DNA of 64,000 bases from Streptomyces sp. ITFR-21 (GCF_031844685.1 NZ_CP134605.1:4027001-4091000); one strand, 5' to 3'; counted from the stretch's first letter, positions 28,598 to 37,691 are shown. Notes: a model not told the origin generated them from the letters alone. Made by a program: numbers and translations.

Positions 28598-29842
28598 TCA
28601 GGCGCGACGGAGCGCGTCCAACAGGTCATGGGCGGGGCTTCGGCCGCGGTCGGTATAGCGGTCGGCGAAGCCGGCGAGCGCCTGGATCAGGGCCGCGGGG
28701 TCGCCGGAACGCCCGAGGGCGCTCTCGGCCGCGGCGAAACAGGACCGGGCGGCCTTGGCGATGTCCGGATCGGCCAGGCCGAGCCGGGCCGCGCGCTGCC
28801 ATATGACGTCGGAGGGGATCGGCTCCCCGTCCCGGCAGAGCGGCTCGGTGGCGGCGAAGGCCGCGTCGGCGGCGACCGGGTCGTCCAGCAGCGCCGCGGT
28901 CAGCGCGGTCGGCACGATCCAGTCGTCGCCGTACTGGGCGTCGATCATCCGCAGTTCCAGCCAGCCGCGCGGCCTGACCGGCGGGAACAGGGTGCTCAGG
29001 TGGTAGTCGAGGTCGGCGGTGGTGGGGGCGCGCAGCCCCGGGGCGCCACGCAGCCAGCCCCGGAAGGTCAGCCCGGCGGGCGCCGACCAGTCGCCGTCCT
29101 CGGCCCCGGGCACACACAGCACCTGGGCGTCCAGCGCGTAACGCGCCCAGGAGGTGGCCGGATCGGGGTGGTGGCCGGGCTGGTGGGTGCGGCCCGGGTC
29201 CATCAGCGCCCAGGTGGCCTGCCGGGTGGACAGCCAGCCGGTGGGCCGGCCGCCGCTCAGCGGCGAGTTGGCGAACGCGGCCACCAGCACCGGCCCGATC
29301 CGGTGGGCCAGCTCCCAGCGCGAGCGGTGGCCGGACACCCCGTCGGTGTCGTCGCCGCAGTCCAGATTGACCTGAAGTGAGGCGGTGCGCCGCATCATGG
29401 TGCGGCCCCAGGGGCCCTCGCGGTCGAAGTAGCCCTCCATCGCCCGGTAGCGGGGATGGTCGAGCACGCGGGGCGGTTCGCGGTACGGGTCCAGACCGCG
29501 GCCGACCAGGACCAGGCCGGCGCGCTCCAGGTGCTCTCGAAGGACCGCCAGGTCGGCGGTGGTGGCCTCGACGCACGCGGCGAGCGAGGGGGCGGGCGGG
29601 GAGCTGAGCTCCACCTGGCCGCCCGGCTCACGGGTGAGCCTGCCGTCCCTGGGCAGCGCGCCCGGGGCCTGGATCGGCGCGAGGGCCGCGTCCAGCCGTT
29701 CGACGGTGATCAGTTGCCGGGGGTCGGAGCGGTCCTGGACGAGCCATTCGAGCTCCACGCCGATGCGCTCGGGCGGGCCGGTCTTGAAACAGACACCGCG
29801 CACATGGGCTTCCGCCTCGTCTTCCAGCAGGTCCGCTGTCAT
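28598..29842 (-). CDS. egtA: Ergothioneine glutamate-cysteine ligase EgtA
   Basis: A 414-residue glutamate-cysteine ligase of the EgtA type, making the gamma-glutamylcysteine used by EgtB. It has RIGVELEWLV near the N-terminus (about residues 25-34), MRRTASLQVNLDCGDD in the middle and RGWLELRMIDAQYGDDWIVP later. ATG 29842 is preceded by an ideal GAGGAGG site. It is the first gene of egtA-B-C-D. No egtE (the C-S lyase) is present in the window, so that step must be encoded elsewhere. Confidence 0.93.
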   Translation of the reverse strand: MTADLLEDEAEAHVRGVCFKTGPPERIGVELEWLVQDRSDPRQLITVERLDAALAPIQAPGALPRDGRLTREPGGQVELSSPPAPSLAACVEATTADLAVLREHLERAGLVLVGRGLDPYREPPRVLDHPRYRAMEGYFDREGPWGRTMMRRTASLQVNLDCGDDTDGVSGHRSRWELAHRIGPVLVAAFANSPLSGGRPTGWLSTRQATWALMDPGRTHQPGHHPDPATSWARYALDAQVLCVPGAEDGDWSAPAGLTFRGWLRGAPGLRAPTTADLDYHLSTLFPPVRPRGWLELRMIDAQYGDDWIVPTALTAALLDDPVAADAAFAATEPLCRDGEPIPSDVIWQRAARLGLADPDIAKAARSCFAAAESALGRSGDPAALIQALAGFADRYTDRGRSPAHDLLDALRRA

Positions 29843-30291
29843 CGGTCCACCTCCTCTCGTGATGCTCCGGAGCCGGGATCGCCGTCTCCCGGAGCGAGGA
29901 CATGTCACATGTGCCGGCTCAACCTTAATTGGCCTCGTAACGGGGTGACCTTACGGAATACGGAACAGCGCTGGCTCAAGCGTTCGAATCAGCCAAATCA
30001 TTCCCAGGCTCCCGCGGGTCAATCCCGCACCGCCCTTGTTGGCCTGTTTGCCATCCTTTCGGGTGGGACATAGGGAGAGAAATCCGGTTGTCAGGATTAT
30101 ACGGGCGGTGATCGTCCGCGTCCTGGCGTGGCCTGCCACAACGCCATGCCCCGGCGGTGATCCACACCCGACCGGCTACGCTGCCGGTGTAAGCAGCGTG
30201 ACCTCGGCCCACCGCTCAGCGCCCACCCGATCCACGCCGGATCCGCAACCGAATCTCGCCAGATGCCAGATCAGCGACAGGAGTACCCCTC
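29843..30291. other. 449-bp divergent intergenic region (egtA / polyprenyl synthase)
   Basis: Notably AT-richer than its surroundings around 29920-30120, consistent with two divergent promoters. A TACGCT box at about 30177-30182, roughly 110 bp before the polyprenyl synthase GTG, could be a -10, but no good -35 is visible. GTTCGAATC at 29981-29989 resembles a tRNA T-loop, but no cloverleaf can be folded. No gene is seen. Confidence 0.4.
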
Positions 30292-31311
30292 GTGACCGTC
30301 GTCGGGCCCTTCGGGCTGAGCGTGTGGGACGAAGCCCTCGAGGCCGACGTCCAGGCCGGCCTCGCGGCCGTGGAGGAGGGCCTGCAGGCGGCGACCAAGA
30401 GCGACGTGCCCTTCATCACCGAGACGGCCCGCCACCTGCTCCAGGCCGGCGGCAAGCGCTTCCGGCCGCTGCTGGTGATGCTGGGCGCCCAGTTCGGCGA
30501 CCCGCACGCCCCCAAGGTCGTGCCCTCGGCCGTGGTGGTCGAGCTGACCCATCTGGCCACCCTCTACCACGACGACGTGATGGACGAGGCCGACGTCCGT
30601 CGGGGCGTGCCCAGCGCCAACGCCCGCTGGAGCAACTCGGTGGCGGTGCTGACCGGCGACTTCCTCTTCTCCCGGGCCTCGCACATCCTGGCCGACCTCG
30701 GCCCGGAGGCGGTACGGGTGCAGGCCGAGTCCTTCGAGCGGCTGGTCACCGGGCAGATCATGGAGACCGTCGGCCCCCGCGACGGCCGCGACCCGCTCGA
30801 CCACTACCTGGAGGTCATCGCGGGCAAGACCAGCTCGCTGATGGCGGTCTCCGGCCGGTTCGGCGCGATGATGTCCGGCGCCGGCGAGTCGGTGGTCAGC
30901 ATCCTCACCCAGTACGGGGAGCGGATCGGCGCCGCCTTCCAACTCGCCGACGACGTACTCGACATCGCCAGCGACGGCCGCGAGTCCGGCAAGACCCCCG
31001 GCACCGACCTGCGCGAGGGCATCCCCACCCTGCCCGTACTGCACGTGCGCCGCTGGTACATGCAGGCCGCCGGCAGCGTCTCGGCCGCCGACCGCCGGCT
31101 GAACGAGCTGCTGGACGGCGACCTCACCGACGACGCGCTGCACGCCGAGGCGCTGGAACTGCTGCGCGCCCACCCGGCCCTGGAGCAGGCCCGGCGCGAC
31201 ACCGTGCGGTACGCGGACGAGGCCCGCGCCGCCCTGGCCCCGCTGCCCGACATCCCGGCCAAGCTCGCCCTGGCGGGCCTGTGCGACGCCGTGGTCCACC
31301 GCACGGCCTGA
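30292..31311 (+). CDS. Long-chain polyprenyl diphosphate synthase
   Basis: A 339-residue trans-isoprenyl diphosphate synthase. The first aspartate-rich motif is YHDDVMDEADVRRG (D94, D95, D98), the second is in FQLADDVLDIASD, and GGKRFRPLLVMLG binds the diphosphate. Residues just before the first motif are small, as in enzymes making long chains, so a heptaprenyl to nonaprenyl product for menaquinone is likely. Chain length cannot be read with certainty. GTG 30292 follows CAGGAG. Its position between two nuo operons and near menG fits a quinone role. Confidence 0.9.
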   Translation: MTVVGPFGLSVWDEALEADVQAGLAAVEEGLQAATKSDVPFITETARHLLQAGGKRFRPLLVMLGAQFGDPHAPKVVPSAVVVELTHLATLYHDDVMDEADVRRGVPSANARWSNSVAVLTGDFLFSRASHILADLGPEAVRVQAESFERLVTGQIMETVGPRDGRDPLDHYLEVIAGKTSSLMAVSGRFGAMMSGAGESVVSILTQYGERIGAAFQLADDVLDIASDGRESGKTPGTDLREGIPTLPVLHVRRWYMQAAGSVSAADRRLNELLDGDLTDDALHAEALELLRAHPALEQARRDTVRYADEARAALAPLPDIPAKLALAGLCDAVVHRTA

Positions 31312-31392
31312 CCCCGCCCCCCGGGTACCGCGAGGTCGGCCCGACGCCTTCCGGCGCCGCCTGAGCACCTTCGGCGGGGAGAGCGGGGGAGC

Positions 31393-31610
31393 GGGGTGCC
31401 CATGGGTGGGTGCCGTCGGGCGTTATGGCACCGCCCTTTCCCCTTTTTTGCCGCCTTCTCGCCTCCGGGCGCTTCGATCCGGTGTCGACGGTCGACCGTG
31501 CTCATTCGCTCGTTCCTCGCTCGTTCCGCGCGCTCTTCCTTTCGACGCCGGCGCGCCCTTTGGCTCGCCGGCTACCCGGCCGGACGCACGGCGTGAGGTG
31601 GACGTGGGGG
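31393..31610. repeat. Intergenic direct repeat, copy 1 (~218 bp)
   Basis: This copy begins about GGGTGCCCATGGGTGGGTGCC and ends GTGAGGTGGACGTGGGGG. The segment from 31450 (GCCGCCTTCTCGCC) to 31610 matches copy 2 at a constant offset of 263 bp with only a few substitutions. It contains CGGTGTCGACGGTCGACCG and CTCGTTCCTCGCTCG, small internal palindromes and repeats. Both strands have open frames in both copies, but none looks like a protein family. Confidence 0.85.
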
Positions 31611-31655
31611 TGCCGTACGGCGGCGGGTTGGCCATGGGTGGGTGGCCGGTGGGGT

Positions 31656-31873
31656 TGGAGTGCCCATTCGTGGGTGCCGTTGGGCGCGGGGGTGCCGTCC
31701 TTTCTTTTTTTTGCCGCCTTCTCGCCTCCGGGCGCTTCGATCCGGTGTCGACGGTCGACCGTGCTCACTCCCTCGTTCCTCGCTCGTTCCGCGCGCTCTC
31801 CCTTTCGACACCGGCGCGCCCTTTGGCTCGCCGGCTACCCGGCCGGACGCACGGCGTGAGGTGGACGTGGGGG
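31656..31873. repeat. Intergenic direct repeat, copy 2 (~218 bp)
   Basis: Second copy of the element at 31393-31610, separated from it by about 45 bp. Differences include a longer T-run (31704-31712) and about five base changes, so the copies diverged little after duplication. The 892-bp gap 31312-32203 that holds both copies shows no credible gene; it also contains a 21-bp hairpin at 32005-32025. Confidence 0.85.
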
Positions 31874-32004
31874 CGGAGTTGTCCGGCGCGGGGGTGCCGT
31901 CCCTCCTCTGGGCGCTTGGGGTCGGTGGGGGCGGTCGGCCGTGCGCGCCCTTCGGCTCACCGGTGCCGGGGGGTTGCTTGCGCTGGGCGGAGCTTTCCCT
32001 GGAA

Positions 32005-32025
32005 CGTCCCCGAGGCTCGGGGACG
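32005..32025. terminator. Hairpin CGTCCCCGAG / CTCGGGGACG
   Basis: Ten-base arms (32005-32014 and 32016-32025) are exact inverted repeats around one base. It lies about 180 bp before the LolA-like gene. It may end transcription from the repeat region or act as a regulatory hairpin. Confidence 0.4.
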
Positions 32026-32203
32026 CACGGCCTCGGGGGTTGTCATACCCGGGGCGTACATTCGGTTGCGTCCGGCGGCTGATGTGGTGAACCGGCCGGT
32101 TTGGTCAGATGGACACACCACTTCACGGCGGTCCGGGCGACAATGACCCGGGGAGTGGACGAGTGCGAGGCAGCCGACCGCCGCTGACGACGGAGGAAAC
32201 GCA

Positions 32204-33421
32204 ATGGCACGGATCCAGCCGGCACCGCCGGAAGCAGACGGCTTCGCACCCGGGACCGGCCGGGCCCGAGGACGCAGAGCCATGCGGTACGCCGTGCCCG
32301 TCGCGGTCGCGGGGGTCGCCGCGGCCACCATCAGCCTGGTGCCGGCCCTGGCCGACGCCGGCGCCCCGTCGCTGCCGCCGGTCACCGCGGAGCAGCTGCT
32401 GGCGAAGATCGCCGCCTCCGACACCCGGGCCCTGGACGGCTCGGTCCGGATCACCACCGACCTGGGCCTGCCCTCGGTCCTGTCCGGCGGCGCGAGCGGC
32501 CTCCTCGGGGGCGCCGCGGCCACCGGGTCCGGGAAGGACGCCGGCTCGCCGGCCGCGCCGCAGACCCGGCTCCCCGGGCTGCTGGTCGGCTCGCACCGGC
32601 TCCACGTGGCGGTCGACGGCCCCGACCGGCAGAAGCTGTCCGTCATCGAGTCGGCCGCCGAGTACAGCGTCGTCCACAACGGCACCCAGCTGTGGGCCTA
32701 CGACAGCGCGTCCAACCAGGCGTACCACCGGACCCTGCCCCGGCCGGCGGCCGGCGACCGGCCCGAAGGGCAGCTGCCCGAAGACTTCCCGGCCACCCCG
32801 CAGGCCGCCGCCCGGCAGATCCTCAAGGCGGCCGACGGCACCGCCGCGATCACCGTCGACGGCACCGCCAGCGTTGCCGGACACAGCGCCTACCAGCTGC
32901 TCGTCACCCCGCGGCGCGCGGACGCCACCACCGTCGGCTCGGTCCGGATCGCGGTCGACTCCACCACCGGTGTGCCCCTGAAGTTCACCCTGGCCCCCAA
33001 GGGCGGCGGCAAGGCCGTCGTGGACATCGCCTTCACCAAGGTCAGCTTCACCGCGCCGGCCGCGAGCACCTTCACCTACAAGCCGGCCAAGGGCGTCAAG
33101 GTGACCGGGGGCGCCGCGGCGCCCGACCCCACCCGGAAGAAGAGGCCGGGCAGCTCCGCCGAACCCACCGTCGTCGGCAGCGGCTGGGACGCCGTCGCGG
33201 TGGTCAGGACCGGCGCCGGCCTGCCGGCCGGCGGCAAGGCGGACGGAAAGGACGCCCGGTCGCTGCTGGACGGCTTCGGCCGCCGGGTCAGCGGCTCCTA
33301 CGGCAGCGGCACCCTCTTCCACACCCGCCTGGTCAACGCCCTGCTCACCGACGACGGCACCCTCTACGTCGGCGCGGTCACCCCGTCCGCGCTGACCCGC
33401 GCGGCCGGTGCCGCCGGGTGA
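32204..33421 (+). CDS. Exported LolA/RseB-like lipoprotein-localisation-fold protein
   Basis: A 405-residue protein. After an Arg-rich start, residues ~27-52 (AMRYAVPVAVAGVAAATISL, then VPALADAG) form a signal peptide or membrane anchor with possible cleavage after ALADA. The body has VTAEQLLAKIAASDTRALDG, YSVVHNGTQLWAYDSASNQA and GVPLKFTLAPKGGGKAVVDI, the half-barrel pattern of LolA/RseB-type proteins that bind lipids or lipoproteins. There is no lipobox Cys. ATG 32204 has GGAGG upstream. The next two genes form an ABC transporter 7 bp away, so the three probably work together at the envelope. The substrate is unknown. Confidence 0.75.
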   Translation: MARIQPAPPEADGFAPGTGRARGRRAMRYAVPVAVAGVAAATISLVPALADAGAPSLPPVTAEQLLAKIAASDTRALDGSVRITTDLGLPSVLSGGASGLLGGAAATGSGKDAGSPAAPQTRLPGLLVGSHRLHVAVDGPDRQKLSVIESAAEYSVVHNGTQLWAYDSASNQAYHRTLPRPAAGDRPEGQLPEDFPATPQAAARQILKAADGTAAITVDGTASVAGHSAYQLLVTPRRADATTVGSVRIAVDSTTGVPLKFTLAPKGGGKAVVDIAFTKVSFTAPAASTFTYKPAKGVKVTGGAAAPDPTRKKRPGSSAEPTVVGSGWDAVAVVRTGAGLPAGGKADGKDARSLLDGFGRRVSGSYGSGTLFHTRLVNALLTDDGTLYVGAVTPSALTRAAGAAG

Positions 33422-33428
33422 CGGTGCC

Positions 33429-34382
33429 ATGGACACGCGCGGCGAAGTGGTGATCGAGACCCGCGGGCTCACCAAGCGGTACCACGGCACGCTCGCCGTG
33501 GACGGCCTGGACCTGCGGGTCCCGCGCGGCAGCGTGTTCGGCTTCCTCGGCCCCAACGGCTCGGGGAAAACCACCACGATCAGGATGCTGATGGGGCTGA
33601 TCAGCCCGAGCGCGGGCAGCGCCGACGTGCTCGGCAGTCCGATGCCGCGCGCCGCCCGGACCGTGCTGCCGAGGGTCGGCGCGCTCATCGAGGGCCCGGC
33701 GCTCTACGGCTACCTGTCCGGCCGCGACAACCTGCTGCGGTACGACGCCGCCGACCCCGCCGCCGACCCCCGCACCCGGCGGGCCCGGGTCGGGGCGGCG
33801 CTGGACCGGGTGGGGCTGAGCGCCGCGGCGGCCAAGAGGGCGAAGGCGTACTCGCTGGGCATGAAGCAGCGACTCGGCCTGGCCGCGGCGCTGCTCCAGC
33901 CGCGCGAGCTGCTGGTGCTGGACGAGCCGACCAACGGGCTCGACCCGCAGGGCATGCGGGAGATCAGGACCCTGGTCAGGGAGCTGGCGGCGGACGGCAC
34001 CACCGTCTTCCTCTCCTCCCATCTGCTGGACGAGATCGAGCAGGTCTGCACGCACGCCGCCGTGATGGCCCGCGGCCGGCTGGTCACCCAGGGCCCGGTC
34101 GCGGACCTGTCCGCCGGCGTCAGGGGCCGACGCCGGATCGCGGTCGGCACCCCGGACCCGGCGCTCGCAGCGGAGGTGCTGGCCGCCCACGGCGTACGGG
34201 AGCTGACCGCCGCGGGGGAGCGGGTCACCGGCGAGCTGCCGGTCGCCCCACCGGACCTCGCCGAGCTGACCGCGGCACTGGTCGCGGCCGGGGTCCGGGT
34301 CCGCGCGTTCGGCCCGGAACGGGCCTCCTTGGAGGACGCGTTCGTGGCACTGACCGGGGAGGGCTTCGATGTCGCGGGCTGA
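33429..34382 (+). CDS. ABC transporter ATP-binding protein
   Basis: A 317-residue ATPase. Walker A is GPNGSGKTT (residues 41-49), the signature is YSLGMKQRLG, Walker B is LLVLDEPTNGLD and the switch His is in SSHLLDE. After ~residue 215 comes a C-terminal domain as in DrrA/NatA-type exporters. I chose ATG 33429; GTG 33408 would overlap the previous gene by 14 bp. The end overlaps the permease by 14 bp. It energises the permease encoded next. Confidence 0.9.
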   Translation: MDTRGEVVIETRGLTKRYHGTLAVDGLDLRVPRGSVFGFLGPNGSGKTTTIRMLMGLISPSAGSADVLGSPMPRAARTVLPRVGALIEGPALYGYLSGRDNLLRYDAADPAADPRTRRARVGAALDRVGLSAAAAKRAKAYSLGMKQRLGLAAALLQPRELLVLDEPTNGLDPQGMREIRTLVRELAADGTTVFLSSHLLDEIEQVCTHAAVMARGRLVTQGPVADLSAGVRGRRRIAVGTPDPALAAEVLAAHGVRELTAAGERVTGELPVAPPDLAELTAALVAAGVRVRAFGPERASLEDAFVALTGEGFDVAG

Positions 34383-35457
34383 GCCGAACGCGGCGCGCGC
34401 GGGCGCGGAAGACGGCGGGCGGCGTATCGCGTCGAACGGGACAGGCGCGGGGACGGGCGCCGGTCGGGCCGCCGGTCCCGGCGCCCGGACAGGAGCCGGG
34501 GCCGGCCCTCTGGCCGCGAGCGGTATCGGCATCCCGACTGCCGCGGAGAGCGCGGCCGCGCCCGGGACCGGCGGCCCGAGCACCGCCCGGACCGGCACCG
34601 GCGCCGTACGGGCGCCCCGCTGGTGGTGGTCGCTCGGGCTGTTCCGGTCCGAGTTGGGCATCGTCTTCCGGCGGTGGCGGACGCTGGCGCTCCTGGCGGT
34701 GCTGGCGGGCGTGCCGCTGCTGGTCGGTATCGCGGTACGGATCGAGACCGGCGACGGCGGCTCGGTCGGCCGGGGCGAAGGGGACGGCCCCGCCTTCATC
34801 CAACAGGTCAGCGGCAATGGCCTGTTCCTGACCTTCGCCGCGCTCGCCGCGACCCTGCCGTTCTTCCTGCCGATGGCGATCGGCGTGGTCGCGGGCGACG
34901 CGGTGGCCGGTGAGGCGGGCGGCGGCACCCTGCGCTACCTGCTGGTCGCCCCGGCCGGCCGCACCCGGCTGCTGCTCGCCAAGTTCACCGCCGTGCTCGC
35001 GTTCTGCCTGGCCGGGGCGCTGACGGTGGCCCTCTCCGGGCTGGTGGTGGGCGCCGTGCTGTTCCCGGTCGGCGACGTCACCACCCTGTCCGGTACCACG
35101 GTCCCGCTGGCCGACGGCATCCTGCGGGCCCTGCTGATCGCGGTCCTGGTGGCCGCCTCGCTGGTCGGCCTGGCCGCGCTCGGCCTGTTCGTCTCCACCC
35201 TCACCGACAGCGGCGTGGGCGCGATGGCGGGCACGGTGGGCCTGCTGATCACCGTGCAGATCGTGGACGGCATCCCGCAGCTGCACGCCGTGCAGCCGTA
35301 CCTCTTCCCGCACTACTGGCTGAGCTTCGCCGATGTGCTGCGCGACCCCGTGCAGTGGACGGGCATCGCCAGGAACCTGGGCCTGCAGGCCCTCTACGCG
35401 GCGGTCTTCGGCTCGGCCGCCTGGGCCCGGCTGACCAGCCGCGACATCACGGCCTGA
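34369..35457 (+). CDS. ABC transporter permease (ABC-2 type)
   Basis: A 362-residue membrane protein. The first ~85 residues are Ala/Gly/Pro-rich and soluble. Six hydrophobic helices follow: about residues 100-118, 150-170, 200-225, 240-262, 280-305 and 330-350. VAGEAGGGTLRYLLVAPAGR is the conserved coupling segment of ABC-2 (NatB-like) permeases. It pairs with the upstream ATPase, probably as an exporter. Its 3' end overlaps the convergent rarD gene by 11 bp. Confidence 0.85.
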   Translation: MSRAEPNAARAGAEDGGRRIASNGTGAGTGAGRAAGPGARTGAGAGPLAASGIGIPTAAESAAAPGTGGPSTARTGTGAVRAPRWWWSLGLFRSELGIVFRRWRTLALLAVLAGVPLLVGIAVRIETGDGGSVGRGEGDGPAFIQQVSGNGLFLTFAALAATLPFFLPMAIGVVAGDAVAGEAGGGTLRYLLVAPAGRTRLLLAKFTAVLAFCLAGALTVALSGLVVGAVLFPVGDVTTLSGTTVPLADGILRALLIAVLVAASLVGLAALGLFVSTLTDSGVGAMAGTVGLLITVQIVDGIPQLHAVQPYLFPHYWLSFADVLRDPVQWTGIARNLGLQALYAAVFGSAAWARLTSRDITA

Positions 35458-36394
35458 CCGGCTGCTGGGGCGCCTCCGCCGCCAGGCGGTCCGCCGAGGC
35501 CGCGGCGAGGGCGGCGCGGCCCCGGCCGGCGGTGCGCAGGGCGTCCCAGGCGAGCAGGACCAGCGCGGACCAGACCAGGAGGAACCCGGCCCAGCGCTCC
35601 AGCGCCATGTGCTCGTGGAAGTAGAAGATGCCGATCAGGAACTGCAGGACCGGGGCCACGTACTGCATCAGGCCGATCGAGGTGAGCGGCAGCCGGGTCG
35701 CGGCCATCCCGAAGCAGACCAGGGGCACCGCGGTGACCAGGCCGCAGGCGGCGAGCAGGGCCGCGTGCCCGGGGCCGTGGTGGGTGAACGTCGCGTCGCC
35801 TCGGGCGCCGAGCACCAGCAGGAACGCCAGCGCGGGCAGGAACTGCACGGAGGTCTCGGCGGCCAGCGACTCCAGGCCGCCCATGGCGATCTTCTTCTTC
35901 ACCAGGCCGTAGATCCCGAAGGAGAAGGCGAGGGTGAGCGCGATCCACGGCAGCCGGCCGTAGCCGATGGTGAGCACCGCGACCGAGGCGGCCCCGATGC
36001 CGACCGCCACCCACTGCACCGGCCGCAGCCGCTCGTGCAGCACCAGCACGCCGAGCGCTATCGTCACCAGCGGGTTGATGAAGTAGCCGAGCGCCGTCTC
36101 CACCACATGGCCGGAGTTGACGCCCCAGATGTACATGCCCCAGTTCACCGAGACGGTGACCGCCGCGACCGCCACCAGCCCGAGCCGTCTGGGCTGCCGG
36201 ACCAGCTCGGCCAGCCACGCCCAGCGGCGTAGCACCAGCAGGATGACGGCGACCACCACCAGCGACCACACCATCCGGTGGGCCAGGATCTCCATCGCGC
36301 CGGCCGGTTCCAGCAGCGGCCAGAACAGCGGGAAGACACCCCACAGGCCGTAGGCCGCGAAACCGTACACCAGTCCCGTACGCTGCTCGCCCAT
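35447..36394 (-). CDS. rarD: EamA/RarD family transporter
   Basis: A 315-residue DMT-superfamily permease with ten hydrophobic helices. It starts MGEQRTGLVYGFAAYGLWGV and has MEILAHRMVWSLVVVAV and IGLMQYVAPVLQFLIGIFYF, which are typical of RarD. The substrate is unknown; related proteins export small metabolites. ATG 36394 has GGGAGG at 8-nt spacing, whereas the in-frame extension upstream is Arg-rich and unlikely. A long palindrome lies about 64 bp upstream. Confidence 0.88.
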   Translation of the reverse strand: MGEQRTGLVYGFAAYGLWGVFPLFWPLLEPAGAMEILAHRMVWSLVVVAVILLVLRRWAWLAELVRQPRRLGLVAVAAVTVSVNWGMYIWGVNSGHVVETALGYFINPLVTIALGVLVLHERLRPVQWVAVGIGAASVAVLTIGYGRLPWIALTLAFSFGIYGLVKKKIAMGGLESLAAETSVQFLPALAFLLVLGARGDATFTHHGPGHAALLAACGLVTAVPLVCFGMAATRLPLTSIGLMQYVAPVLQFLIGIFYFHEHMALERWAGFLLVWSALVLLAWDALRTAGRGRAALAAASADRLAAEAPQQPVRP

Positions 36395-36457
36395 CTCGGG
36401 CCTCCCCCACCTGCCGTCGGCCGTCCCTTGCCGGGTCCGACGGTATCGGGGACACCC

Positions 36458-36501
36458 CCGCCCTGTCATGTCCGTTCCATGGGACGGTCATGACAGGGCG
36501 G
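36458..36501. repeat. 44-bp near-perfect palindrome upstream of rarD
   Basis: The outer 13-bp arms (36458-36470, 36489-36501; CCGCCCTGTCATG on the left) are exact, and the inner part is also complementary except for one T-T pair and one G-T pair, with CCATGG at the centre. It lies 136 bp past the end of the NmrA-like gene and 64 bp before rarD, both on the minus strand. It could terminate the former or control the latter. Confidence 0.8.
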
Positions 36502-36637
36502 CGGGACGGGGGATCCGGCGGTGACGGGGGATGGTCCGGGGCCCCGCCGGTCCCCGGGCCGCGGGCGGGGACCGGCCTCCCGCCGGGCGGCTCCCCGTCC
36601 GGGCCGGCGTCCGGCCGGACCCCGCAGCCAAGGGCGC

Positions 36638-37498
36638 TCAGTCCTTCAGCGCCGCCGCCACCGACTCCCGCAGCGGGGTGGTCGGGCGCCCGATCAGCCG
36701 GGACAGGTCGCCGCTGGTGCCGGCGATCAGCCCGCGGGCGATCGCCCGGTCCACGTCCGCCAGGATCGCGGCCAGGCCCTCCGGCAGCCCCGCCGCGACC
36801 AGCCCGGCCTGCTGCTCCTGCGGGGTCACCGGCCGGTAGACGATCTCCTTGCCGGCCAGCTCACCCACCACGGCCGCGTACTCCGCCAGGCTCCACGCGG
36901 TGTCGCCGCTCAGCTCGTACGCCCGGTTCTCGTGCCCCTCGCCGGTGAGCACGGCCGCGGCGGCAGCGGCGTAGTCGGCGCGGGCGGCCGACGCGATCCG
37001 CCCGTCGCCCGCGGCGGCCACCACCTCGCCCTGCTCCAGCACCCTGCCGAGGCCCTGGGTGTAGACCTCGGTGTACCAGCCGTTGCGCAGGAAGGTGTAC
37101 GGCAGCCCGGAGCCGAGGATCAGCTCCTCGGTCGCCTTGTGCTCGTCGGCCAGCGTGAAGTCGGCGTCGGGTCCGCCGAGCACCGAGGTGTACGCGAGCA
37201 GCGCCACCCCGGCCCCGGTGGCCGCCTCGACGACCGCCGTGTGCTGCGGCACCCGCCGGCCGACCTCGCTGCCGGAGACGAAGAGCACCCGGTCGCCGGC
37301 CCGGAAGGCGTTCTTGAGCGTCTCCGGCCGGTCGTAGTCGCCGATCCGCACCTCCACGCCCCGCGCGGCGAGGTCGGCGGCCCGGTCCGCGTCCCGTACG
37401 ACCGCGGTGATCCGGCCCGCGGGCGTCCCGCCGGCCAGCAGGTCGGCGATGACCAGGCGGCCGAGGTGGCCGGTGGCGGCGGTGACGACGATGCTCAT
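36638..37498 (-). CDS. NmrA-like NAD(P)H-binding oxidoreductase (quinone oxidoreductase 2-like)
   Basis: A 286-residue atypical short-chain dehydrogenase starting MSIVVTAATGHLGRLVIADL. The nucleotide motif TAATGHLG replaces the usual GxxGxxG, as in NmrA/QorB proteins. No catalytic YxxxK is apparent. LLAYTSVLGGPDADFTLADE and FLRNGWYTEVYTQGL match the quinone-oxidoreductase-2 group, which reduces quinones with NADPH. ATG 37498 faces the divergent HxlR gene; this arrangement (quinone reductase plus redox-sensing HxlR) is a known pairing. Confidence 0.85.
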   Translation of the reverse strand: MSIVVTAATGHLGRLVIADLLAGGTPAGRITAVVRDADRAADLAARGVEVRIGDYDRPETLKNAFRAGDRVLFVSGSEVGRRVPQHTAVVEAATGAGVALLAYTSVLGGPDADFTLADEHKATEELILGSGLPYTFLRNGWYTEVYTQGLGRVLEQGEVVAAAGDGRIASAARADYAAAAAAVLTGEGHENRAYELSGDTAWSLAEYAAVVGELAGKEIVYRPVTPQEQQAGLVAAGLPEGLAAILADVDRAIARGLIAGTSGDLSRLIGRPTTPLRESVAAALKD

Positions 37499-37536
37499 GA
37501 TGTGCTCCCGTGGTGCGGTGTCGTGGTGCGGTGCGG

Positions 37537-37575
37537 TGCGGTCCTGCGGTCCTGCGGTCCTGCGGTCCTGCGGTG
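37537..37575. repeat. TGCGGTCC short tandem repeat
   Basis: About four 8-bp units (TGCGGTCC), flanked by further GTGCG and CTGCGG runs from about 37513 to 37600, lie between the divergent NmrA-like and HxlR genes. Such arrays expand by slippage; no function is apparent. Confidence 0.75.
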
Positions 37576-37691
37576 CGGTGGCGCTGCGGCGCTGCGGCGC
37601 GCGGGTCGTCCGGTCCCCTGGTCCGGCGCGGGTCCCGTACCGGTTCCCGGCCTGGCGATGCCACCGTAACGGGCACGCTAACCAGGGGAAA

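Noticed and set aside
29975..30035. Possible tRNA (GTTCGAATC at 29981-29989)
   Set aside because: No acceptor, D or anticodon stem can be built around it.
31406..32146. Protein-coding frames through the 218-bp repeats
   Set aside because: They are open on both strands with Arg/Ser/Pro-rich products, no ribosome-binding site and no family resemblance.
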